From an uncultured Elusimicrobiales bacterium (GTDB lineage: Bacteria; Elusimicrobiota; Elusimicrobia; Elusimicrobiales; Elusimicrobiaceae): a stretch of 10,704 nucleotides of DNA. Location of the stretch: NCBI GenBank assembly GCA_905235355.1, contig CAJOLM010000074.1, positions 1-10,704 of the forward strand, read 5' to 3'. Under the pieces are notes generated by a model that saw nothing but the letters and a program-made list of their open reading frames with translations, was not told where the DNA came from and searched no databases. A program made the translations under genes and the position numbers. Positions 5,262 to 10,704 of this stretch are shown piece by piece; position 1 is the first letter of the stretch; the number at the start of each line of letters is the position of its first letter.

Positions 5262-5837
5262 ATGAAGAATAAAAATATAAGTAAAAATAAGAACCATTCC
5301 CGAGTGTCTTTATCGGGAATCTCATCCTTATTTAAAATAAAAGCGGATGAGACCCCCGATACCAAGCCTCGGGGGTGGCAGCGTGCATTTACGCTTATTG
5401 AATTATTGGTCGTGGTGCTCATTATCGGCATACTGTCTGCCATTGCGCTGCCGCAATATACGGCTGCGGTGGAAAAGGCACGCTTAGTAGAGGCCTTGAG
5501 CGTGGTGGATTATGCATATAAACACATGCAAATCCGTGCCTTGGAATGTGGCGTGAATGATGATTGTTTGTACAATGCACAAGATTATTTGGAGTTAAGA
5601 GGCGGAGAGTGGACGAGTCCAATAGATTACAAAACAAAATATTTTGTGTATAACTTTGATATGCAGATTTATGTCTGGCGAGGGCAAGGAGAGGACTATT
5701 CGTTTGGCTTTGGATGGAATTGGGACGACACGCTTAAGAAGAATCATATGTCTTGTGACTTTCATACCAGTTTAGGTAAAAAAATGTGTGCGTTCTTGGA
5801 AAGCTATGGCTATACGCCACATGACGATACACATTAA
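5262..5837 (+). CDS. Type IV pilin-like protein with 42-residue prepilin leader
   Basis: A 191-residue prepilin-like protein, expected to be cut and methylated by prepilin peptidase and assembled into a pilus or pseudopilus. The cleavage region is RA|FTLIELLVVVLIIGIL, with Phe43 as mature residue 1 and Glu47 as the invariant Glu5. The hydrophobic N-terminal helix runs to about residue 64 and is followed by LPQY and a charged helix. The globular part has four cysteines (96, 102, 165, 176), which could form two disulphides, and is aromatic-rich. Two features are odd. Position -1 is Ala42 instead of the usual Gly. The leader is 42 residues and basic, where about 5-10 is normal for this class. 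Residues 12-38 of the leader are encoded by a repeat forming three hairpins. AGGAGA (5252-5257) precedes the ATG, and no in-frame alternative start lies between it and the FTLIE core. Paralogue of the 10214-10666 gene in its N-terminus; the rest diverges. Confidence 0.9.
   Translation: MKNKNISKNKNHSRVSLSGISSLFKIKADETPDTKPRGWQRAFTLIELLVVVLIIGILSAIALPQYTAAVEKARLVEALSVVDYAYKHMQIRALECGVNDDCLYNAQDYLELRGGEWTSPIDYKTKYFVYNFDMQIYVWRGQGEDYSFGFGWNWDDTLKKNHMSCDFHTSLGKKMCAFLESYGYTPHDDTH
5296..5375. repeat. Triple-hairpin repeat inside the pilin leader coding sequence
   Basis: Three perfect inverted repeats follow one another: ATTCCCGA (5296-5303) with TCGGGAAT (5313-5320), TCTCATCC (5320-5327) with GGATGAGA (5345-5352), and CCCCCGA (5353-5359) with TCGGGGG (5369-5375). 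The middle stem continues as TTATTT/AAATAA. The stretch from GCGGATGAGA to GGGGGTGGCA resembles the intergenic repeat at 4514-4557. The repeat is read through in frame without a stop. Confidence 0.7.
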
Positions 5838-5847
5838 ATATTTAGCG

Positions 5848-5876
5848 CCCCGGGGATTTTTTGCCCCGGGGTATTT
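5848..5876 (+). terminator. Terminator between the convergent pilin and deoB genes
   Basis: CCCCGGGG occurs at 5848-5855 and 5864-5871, and as a self-complementary octamer the two copies form an 8-bp stem around an 8-nt loop, followed by TATTTTAAT. It lies 10 bp after the pilin stop. Only 12 bp separate it from the deoB stop. On the minus strand the tail is A/T-mixed (CGCTAAATATTT), so it is a weaker terminator for deoB. Confidence 0.75.
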
Positions 5877-5883
5877 TAATGCA

Positions 5884-7089
5884 TTATTTCAAAAAGCTCT
5901 TGCCTGTTTTAAGCGGCGGCAAACCTAAATAATCGGCAGCTGTTTGCCCCAGGTCCGCGTATGTTTCTCGCGCACCAATGTCGCCCGGCGTGACATTTTT
6001 GCCAAACATAAGCACGGGCACGTGTTCACGGGTGTGGTCGGTGCCTTTGTAGGTCGGGTCGCAGCCGTGATCAGCCGTGATAAAGACAATGTCATCATCC
6101 TTTAGCACCGGCAGCAAATCCGGCAGGCGGGAGTCAAAATACTCCAGTCCTTCCTTATAGCCTTGCACGTCGCGGCGGTGGCCCCAGGTCATATCAAAAT
6201 CTACAAAGTTTGTAAAAATGATACTGTTGTCCGGCGCGTTTTTGATTTCCTCTAACGTCACATTCCACAACTCCTCAAGCCCGGACGCTTTGACCGCGCG
6301 GGTAATGCCCTGGTGCGCAAAAATATCTGCAATCTTCCCGACGGAAATCACCTGCCCGCCCGCGTTTTTCATCACGTCCAGCAGTGTGGTCTGCGGCGGC
6401 GTGACAGAATAATCGTGGCGGTTTTTGGTGCGCTTAAATTCGCCCTTTTTCTCTCCTTCAAAAGGCCGCGCAATCACACGCGCAATATTATAAGGCTTTA
6501 AATGTTTAAACGCAATTTCGCACACTTGATATAAATGCTCCAGCCCAAAATGTTTTTCGTGCACGGCAATTTGAAATACACTGTCAGCAGATGTGTAGCA
6601 AATGGGTTTACCCGTCTTAAGATGTTCTTCGCCCAGTTCCTCAATAATCACTGTGCCGGACGCAGCTTTATTGCCCAAAATGCCGGGCAGACCAGCTTCT
6701 TGGCAAATCGCCTCCACCAGTTTTTGGGGGAAGGACGGATAGTCCGGCTTAAAATATCCCCAGTCAAAAGTGACCGGTACGCCTGCCATTTCCCAGTGAC
6801 CGGAAGAAGTATCCTTGCCTTTGCTGACCTCTTTCATATACCCATATTTAGACGGCAGCAACAGCTTGGCCCACGGCTGGGGACCGGCGGGTATCTCGCT
6901 GCCTCTGGAAGCACACGCGGCGTGGAATAGACCTAAAGCGGTTAAATTGGGCAGCTTAATGCCGCCGCATTTTTCAGCGATATGACCTAGGGTATCAGCC
7001 CCTTGGTCGCCAAATTTCTCGGCGTCTTCTGCGCCGCCGATACCAAAAGAATCCATCATCAGAATAATTACACGTTTGTTGTTAGGCAT
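5884..7089 (-). CDS. deoB: Phosphopentomutase
   Basis: Cytoplasmic Mn2+-dependent enzyme interconverting (deoxy)ribose-1-phosphate and (deoxy)ribose-5-phosphate, linking nucleoside phosphorolysis to the pentose phosphate pool. Full length at 401 residues, alkaline-phosphatase superfamily. The metal and catalytic set known from the Bacillus enzyme can be placed: Asp13 (MMDSFGIG), phospho-acceptor Thr94 (GKDTSSGHWEM), Asp299 and His304 (DFDMTWGHRRD), Asp340/His341 (TADHGCDPT) and His352 (TDHTREH), with the expected spacings of 5, 36 and 11 residues. The cap domain holds YTSADSVFQIAVHE (165-178). The start is supported by AAGGAG (7095-7100). No other deo gene (deoA/D/C) is adjacent, so its partners must lie elsewhere. 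It is convergent with the first pilin and divergent from the 7203 operon. Confidence 0.97.
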   Translation of the reverse strand: MPNNKRVIILMMDSFGIGGAEDAEKFGDQGADTLGHIAEKCGGIKLPNLTALGLFHAACASRGSEIPAGPQPWAKLLLPSKYGYMKEVSKGKDTSSGHWEMAGVPVTFDWGYFKPDYPSFPQKLVEAICQEAGLPGILGNKAASGTVIIEELGEEHLKTGKPICYTSADSVFQIAVHEKHFGLEHLYQVCEIAFKHLKPYNIARVIARPFEGEKKGEFKRTKNRHDYSVTPPQTTLLDVMKNAGGQVISVGKIADIFAHQGITRAVKASGLEELWNVTLEEIKNAPDNSIIFTNFVDFDMTWGHRRDVQGYKEGLEYFDSRLPDLLPVLKDDDIVFITADHGCDPTYKGTDHTREHVPVLMFGKNVTPGDIGARETYADLGQTAADYLGLPPLKTGKSFLK

Positions 7090-7106
7090 AGGAACTCCTT
7101 TCCTTT

Positions 7107-7115
7107 ACTGTAGCA
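7107..7115 (-). promoter_or_regulatory. Possible extended -10 promoter of deoB
   Basis: On the minus strand TGCTACAGT (7115-7107) is an extended -10 element (TGn then TACAGT) 17 bp before the deoB start codon. A clear -35 box is lacking; CTGGCA about 18 bp upstream is the best candidate. The untranslated leader would be very short, holding only the AAGGAG site. Confidence 0.35.
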
Positions 7116-7173
7116 TTTTTCTGTTTTCCGTGCCAGGGCAGAAAATTATTATGTGCGCAACAGCCCCCAGACA

Positions 7174-7182
7174 TGCTACACT
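7174..7182 (+). promoter_or_regulatory. Possible extended -10 promoter of the 7203-10051 operon
   Basis: TGCTACACT (7174-7182) is an extended -10 element lying 20 bp before the ATG at 7203, with no good -35 box. It nearly mirrors the TGCTACAGT element of divergent deoB, and both are followed at similar distance by a ribosome site. Confidence 0.35.
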
Positions 7183-7202
7183 ATATAAAGGGGGAGTGTA
7201 TT

Positions 7203-7811
7203 ATGAACAAAGCATATCAAACCATGAGGGAGTTTTGGCTGGATGTAAACAACTTGCAGCACAAAAAAGAAGTGCCGCAACTGGGGAAAGAAAAAATTTG
7301 CGTAGCCGGTGTGGAAATGGCTGCCGCCGATGAGAAAGAGGAAACAAAACGGATTTTGATTGTGGCCTCTTCGCTGGGAAATGCCAGCTTGTATTTTGAA
7401 AATAACAGCCCCAGCGGACTAGGTGGCATGACGGGCGGCGCAGCCAGCGGGCCGATCCGCGAAAAAGCACTTCGTATGATGCGGGCAGCTTCTATGGCGG
7501 GAGATGAACTGCAAGAAGTGATTGCTATGCCTGCGGAAGCCGTCGAGGGCACGGTTACTTTATTTGCTGTTACGGCGGAAGGGAAATTGCGCGCTGCTAA
7601 ACTATTGGAAGCAGACGTGCGCAAAGAAGATCACTCTTTGTATGAATTTTTTGCATATAGTCAGCAGCTCTTGGGCGCGTTTCGCACGGAACAAGAAGCC
7701 GCCGCTGCCCCCGCAAAAACTGCGGTAAGTGCAGCAGAAACATCATCCAAGACAGCTGTACCTTCGGATACGGCGTCTGCGTTGCCTTCTGAGGAGACAG
7801 AAACGGAATAA
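7203..7811 (+). CDS. Protein of unknown function, operon partner of the GGDEF-EAL protein
   Basis: Not recognised. The predicted 202-residue product has no signal peptide or membrane segment, so it is probably cytoplasmic. Residues 1-160 look like a folded mixed alpha/beta domain: a hydrophobic strand RILIVASS (50-57), a Gly-rich turn (NSPSGLGGMTGGAASG, 68-83), a basic Met-rich helix (about 85-100) and a further strand TVTLFAVTAEGKL (117-129). Residues 164-202 are a low-complexity Ala/Ser/Thr/Glu tail, likely disordered. The ATG at 7203 is preferred over one 30 nt upstream (7173) because GGGGGAG (7190-7196) sits 6 nt before it and the upstream one has no ribosome site. Its stop is only 2 bp from the next ATG, so the two genes are almost certainly co-transcribed and perhaps translationally coupled. 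A role in cyclic-di-GMP signalling is suggested only by this position. Confidence 0.8.
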   Translation: MNKAYQTMREFWLDVNNLQHKKEVPQLGKEKICVAGVEMAAADEKEETKRILIVASSLGNASLYFENNSPSGLGGMTGGAASGPIREKALRMMRAASMAGDELQEVIAMPAEAVEGTVTLFAVTAEGKLRAAKLLEADVRKEDHSLYEFFAYSQQLLGAFRTEQEAAAAPAKTAVSAAETSSKTAVPSDTASALPSEETETE

Positions 7812-7813
7812 AT

Positions 7814-10051
7814 ATGAAATATAATGTGCGGGGTTTTAAACGGACATTGTTTTTGGTAATAAGCATGGCCCTTATCGCAGCGGCTGGTTCTGTGCTGTAT
7901 TGGCAGCAAATTATCCAGCGCTTAGAACAAGATGCCGCGGCGACCCTGCAAGCAGACGGAAAAGAAATCACGAGTACTGTCAATCATATCTTTGCTTCAC
8001 AACTGCAAGTCATCAGCAGTATAGCGTTGTCATTGGAATATCCGGAAGATTTGGACGATACGGATTGGATAGCGTCGTATTTGGGGCAGCAGAAAAGGCG
8101 CAACCATGTGGAGTGGATGGGCTTTCAAAATGTAAAAGGAGAAGCCTTGTTTTCCAATGGATTTTCTATGCATGATTTTTTATCTTCCAAAGCGGTGGCT
8201 ATTGCGTATGACAAGGGGGCCTATCTTTCTGAACCGCAGTCTAATCCCTTTACCGACGAAAAAGTAATCGTGATGGCTGCGCCAGTTTACTTTCACAAAG
8301 AGCGTCTAGGCATTGTATTTGGCTTGCAGACGATGAGTATTTACACTGAAGCTTTAGCAAACGGTTCTTTGGGCGATAACGGGGTGTCTATGATATTAGA
8401 CAGCCAAGGTAATGTATTGGTTTCTTATCCGCATGCCACTACGGAAAATATCTTTACGGTGGCGGAAAATTCACGTTTTGACAAAAATTTTTCTATCCAG
8501 TCTATTAAAGAGGATATGAAACAAGGCCGCAGCGGAGCTAACAGTTACACGTTTAAGGGACAGCACCGTTTTTCTACGTACTTTCCGCTAGACTATAACA
8601 ATTGGTATGTAATGCTGGTGTTGCCCACCTCTTCGGTGGCGAACAAGGCACAATCTATGGCGGTGATATCACTAGTGCTGTGTCTGTCTGTGGTGCTGGC
8701 CATTGTGCTAGTGGCTATCTTTATTTTGCGCATGCAATACAAAAACGCCAAAGAGGTGTATAAACTCGGTTTTATTGACCCGCTGACTAAAACGGACAAT
8801 TTAAATGCGTTTCGTATGAAATTTCCGGAAGCGGCAGAAGCGTTTAAAAAGAAGGATATACCTGTTGCGCTGGTGCTAATGAACATCAACCGTTTTAAAG
8901 CGGTGAACGATATTTATGGCTTTGAACAAGGGGACTTGGTGCTCAAACAGGTGGCCACCATTTTGCAAAATAGCTTGGAAACGGGCGAATTATTTTGCCG
9001 CAGCGGTGCTGATGTATTTTTGCTCATGCTGGCCTGCCCGGACCAGGTGGAACTGGGCCAACGCATTGACCAGCTGGTAAACCGCGCGGGCGGATATTGC
9101 CAGGCGCAAGGGGAAGATTTGCCGCTGTCTATTACGTGCGGTATTTATGAAGTGGAAGATGATGTCCCGTTCTATATTATGATGGACCGCGCCAATTTGG
9201 CATGGGCCTCTGCCAAAGAGCAACCCGGCACCAATTATGCCTTCTATAACAGCGAATATTTACGCAAGATTGTGACGGAGCGCCGCATTGAAAGCAGTAT
9301 GGAACAGGCGCTGGCAGACGAAGAATTTAAATTATACCTGCAGCCCAAGTGTGATTTTAAAACAGGCCGCACGCTCAGTGCAGAAGCGCTGGTGCGTTGG
9401 CTGCACCCGTCGCAAGGTATTATTTCGCCGGCGTGGTTTATCCCGGTATTTGAGAAAAACGGCTTTATCTTAAAACTGGACTGGTTTATTTATCAGGAAG
9501 TGCTGCGCCTGATGAAACATTTACTAGATACGCAGAGCCCTATTGTGCCGATTGGAGTAAATTTTTCGCGCTTGCACTTGGAAGATAAAGGCTTTTTAGA
9601 TAAATTAGTGAAAATGGCTGACGAAATAGGGGTGCCGCATAAGTTGCTGGAAATTGAACTAACCGAAAGCATTGTACTGGGCGATATAGAGCGCGTCAAG
9701 ACTGTCATTGACGGGCTGCACGCCAATGATTTCTCCGTGGCGATGGACGATTTCGGGGCGGGCTACTCGTCGCTAAACGTGCTGAAAAATTTAGACTTTG
9801 ACTGCGTGAAATTAGACAAAGAATTTTTGGCCAAAGGGGAAGGCAACCCGCGCCAACGGCAAATTATTTCCGGCCTAGTCAGCATGGTCAAGGACCTGGG
9901 CAGCCACGTGGTGGCAGAAGGCGTAGAGACCAAAGAACAGGCGGAATTTTTAAGCTCTTTAGGGTGCGATATGGCGCAAGGGTATTTCTTCTCGCATCCG
10001 ATGCCGGTGCCTGAGTTTGAAAAGCGCCTGCAAGATGAAAAAAACAGTTAA
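7814..10051 (+). CDS. Membrane dCACHE sensor with degenerate GGDEF and intact EAL (c-di-GMP phosphodiesterase)
   Basis: A 745-residue inner-membrane signalling protein expected to degrade cyclic-di-GMP. Order of parts: TM1 (about 11-29), periplasmic dCACHE-like sensor (about 35-275, with VIVMAAPVYF, LGIVFGLQT and MILDSQGNVLVSYP typical of that fold), TM2 (about 282-306), GGDEF domain (about 312-478) and EAL domain (about 492-740). The GGDEF site is changed to GADVF (398-402), losing the second Gly and the catalytic Glu, and the metal Asp is Asn357 in NINRFK, so cyclase activity is unlikely. The EAL domain looks catalytically complete: Glu524 (EAL), Asn583, Glu615 and Glu618 (ELTES), Asp645/Asp646 (DDFGAGYSSL), Lys666, Glu702 (AEGVET) and Gln722 (QGY). 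The dead GGDEF may serve as a GTP-binding allosteric module, as in other tandem proteins. It starts 2 bp after the unknown 7203 gene and ends at the terminator at 10071. The ligand of the sensor is unknown. Confidence 0.95.
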   Translation: MKYNVRGFKRTLFLVISMALIAAAGSVLYWQQIIQRLEQDAAATLQADGKEITSTVNHIFASQLQVISSIALSLEYPEDLDDTDWIASYLGQQKRRNHVEWMGFQNVKGEALFSNGFSMHDFLSSKAVAIAYDKGAYLSEPQSNPFTDEKVIVMAAPVYFHKERLGIVFGLQTMSIYTEALANGSLGDNGVSMILDSQGNVLVSYPHATTENIFTVAENSRFDKNFSIQSIKEDMKQGRSGANSYTFKGQHRFSTYFPLDYNNWYVMLVLPTSSVANKAQSMAVISLVLCLSVVLAIVLVAIFILRMQYKNAKEVYKLGFIDPLTKTDNLNAFRMKFPEAAEAFKKKDIPVALVLMNINRFKAVNDIYGFEQGDLVLKQVATILQNSLETGELFCRSGADVFLLMLACPDQVELGQRIDQLVNRAGGYCQAQGEDLPLSITCGIYEVEDDVPFYIMMDRANLAWASAKEQPGTNYAFYNSEYLRKIVTERRIESSMEQALADEEFKLYLQPKCDFKTGRTLSAEALVRWLHPSQGIISPAWFIPVFEKNGFILKLDWFIYQEVLRLMKHLLDTQSPIVPIGVNFSRLHLEDKGFLDKLVKMADEIGVPHKLLEIELTESIVLGDIERVKTVIDGLHANDFSVAMDDFGAGYSSLNVLKNLDFDCVKLDKEFLAKGEGNPRQRQIISGLVSMVKDLGSHVVAEGVETKEQAEFLSSLGCDMAQGYFFSHPMPVPEFEKRLQDEKNS

Positions 10052-10070
10052 GTTATTTTTTTGTTACCAG

Positions 10071-10097
10071 ACCCTGCTCTTATGAGCAGGGTTTTTT
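10071..10097 (+). terminator. Terminator of the 7203-10051 operon
   Basis: A perfect 9-bp stem ACCCTGCTC (10071-10079) with GAGCAGGGT (10084-10092) around a 4-nt loop, followed by T-rich TTTTTG, 20 bp after the stop codon. It separates this operon from the next pilin promoter. Confidence 0.88.
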
Positions 10098-10136
10098 GTC
10101 GAAAAAAGAAGGCAAAAAGAGAAAAAATAATTTATG

Positions 10137-10182
10137 AAAATAGGGCTTGACTTGTTTTTTTTTTTTGATACAATACGGGGGT
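10137..10182 (+). promoter_or_regulatory. Pilin promoter with 12-T spacer tract (copy 2)
   Basis: TTGACT (10147-10152) and TACAAT (10169-10174) are spaced by 16 bp including a run of 12 T (10155-10166). Apart from the one extra T the 45-46-bp block equals that at 5099-5143. Flanking sequence on both sides differs, so the block is a discrete conserved unit. The leader to the pilin ATG is only about 32 nt. Confidence 0.78.
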
Positions 10183-10213
10183 ACGGTAGTAAAATTACGA
10201 AAGGAGAAATGTT

Positions 10214-10666
10214 ATGAAAAAAGCGTTTACGCTTATTGAGTTGTTAGTAGTTGTTTTAATTATCGGTATACTCGCCGCTATTGCCTTGCCGCAATATCAG
10301 TTTGCAGTAAAAAAAGCACGTTATACACATTTACAAACTATGTGTAAGAGCCTTGCAGATGCAGCAGAAGTTTATTATTTAGCACATGGTGATTATACAA
10401 CGGAAATAGAAAATTTAGATGTTCAACTGCCTGATGGATATACTGATCAAGGGTTTGAAGTAGAACTTACAAAGTCTTACGTGGTATGCAAACATAACAA
10501 CAGACAAGGAGAGTCTGATTTGGCTCGTTTTTTTATCACATTTCAACATAGTCAATCTCAATACGCTCCATCGGCCAGATATTGTTATGGAGAGACTAAT
10601 TTTTGTAAAAAGATGTCAGTCACAGGGCAAATAGAAGAAGGAACGGCAGCATATAGACTGCCCTAA
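10214..10666 (+). CDS. Type IV pilin-like protein (short leader)
   Basis: A 150-residue prepilin-like protein with the four-residue leader MKKA, then FTLIELLVVVLIIGILAAIALPQYQ. Phe5 is mature residue 1 and Glu9 the invariant Glu5, with Ala rather than Gly at -1. After the N-terminal helix the sequence has a PilE/PilA-like region (AEVYYLAHGDYTTEIENLDV, 51-70) and four cysteines (44, 92, 124, 131), the last pair possibly closing a C-terminal disulphide loop. Exported, membrane-inserted before assembly, and expected in a pilus or pseudopilus; no assembly genes (pilB/C/D/M-Q) are in the window. AAGGAG (10201-10206) lies 7 nt before the ATG. The body is AT-rich (61 G/C in the 180 bases 10321-10500, about 34%) relative to neighbours, for example 33 of 60 at 6301-6360. 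The tail after the stop, ending in AAAAAACCTCGCCAC at the window edge, looks like the first half of a terminator. Confidence 0.92.
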   Translation: MKKAFTLIELLVVVLIIGILAAIALPQYQFAVKKARYTHLQTMCKSLADAAEVYYLAHGDYTTEIENLDVQLPDGYTDQGFEVELTKSYVVCKHNNRQGESDLARFFITFQHSQSQYAPSARYCYGETNFCKKMSVTGQIEEGTAAYRLP

Positions 10667-10704
10667 GAATTGCTAGAATCTTAATAAATAAAAAACCTCG
10701 CCAC

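Noticed and set aside
4506..5375. A CRISPR-like array suggested by repeated GGATGACA/GGATGAGA words.
   Set aside because: Units are irregularly spaced, differ in orientation and are partly coding; there is no regular repeat-spacer pattern and no cas gene.
6535..6930. Plus-strand frame of 131 codons inside deoB.
   Set aside because: Antisense to conserved deoB catalytic and cap regions; composition reflects the opposite strand.
7173..7202. Upstream ATG for the unknown 7203 gene, adding 10 residues.
   Set aside because: No ribosome site in front of it, and it would lie at or before the candidate -10 element. The ATG at 7203 has GGGGGAG at ideal spacing.
7814..10051. Active bifunctional diguanylate cyclase/phosphodiesterase.
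   Set aside because: The GGDEF signature is GADVF and the metal Asp is Asn, so synthesis activity is not supported.
10685..10704. Terminator of the second pilin gene at the window edge.
   Set aside because: Only the A-run and the left arm CCTCGCC are visible; the pairing arm would lie outside the window, so it cannot be confirmed.

Overview
This window looks like a chromosomal segment from a fermentative, probably gut-associated Elusimicrobiota bacterium. The assignment is an inference. It rests mainly on two pilin-like proteins with the near-invariant core FTLIELLVVVLIIGIL, both preceded by Ala rather than Gly at the cleavage site, on their presence as separate paralogous genes, and on a mid-range base composition of roughly 45-50% GC. 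No tRNA, rRNA, CRISPR array, transposase, integrase or phage gene is visible.

Layout. Positions 1-122 hold no identifiable gene, only a hairpin module and a terminator. A membrane-bound pyrophosphatase gene (hppA, 123-2492, minus) and a Dps-like ferritin gene (2623-3138, minus) follow, each with its own promoter and terminator. A divergent NAD(P)-dependent epimerase/dehydratase gene (3377-4339, plus) ends at strong hairpins. Positions 4340-4812 are non-coding and contain terminators, a dispersed palindromic repeat and a second copy of the hairpin module seen at the window start. A 5'-truncated comF remnant (4813-5067) precedes the first pilin gene (5262-5837, plus). A phosphopentomutase gene (deoB, 5884-7089, minus) converges on that pilin. 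Divergent from deoB is a two-gene operon: a protein of unknown function (7203-7811) and, 2 bp later, a membrane-anchored dCACHE-GGDEF-EAL protein (7814-10051). A second, AT-rich pilin gene (10214-10666) closes the window.

How the genes work together. HppA (pyrophosphate-driven ion pumping) and DeoB (nucleoside/pentose-phosphate salvage) fit an energy-limited fermenter, and the Dps-like ferritin fits an anaerobe protecting itself from peroxide. The two pilins and the cyclic-di-GMP phosphodiesterase suggest a surface-structure and lifestyle theme, but each pilin has its own promoter, so the link is positional.

The most striking part is the pilin regulation. Both pilin genes carry an almost identical promoter of about 45 bp. 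A pure T-run forms most of the -35/-10 spacer and differs by one T between copies (11 versus 12), giving spacers of 15 and 16 bp, as expected of a phase-variable promoter. In the first pilin gene a palindromic repeat occupies the 5' untranslated region. A related repeat, forming three consecutive hairpins, has become part of the coding sequence and supplies an unusually long 42-residue prepilin leader.
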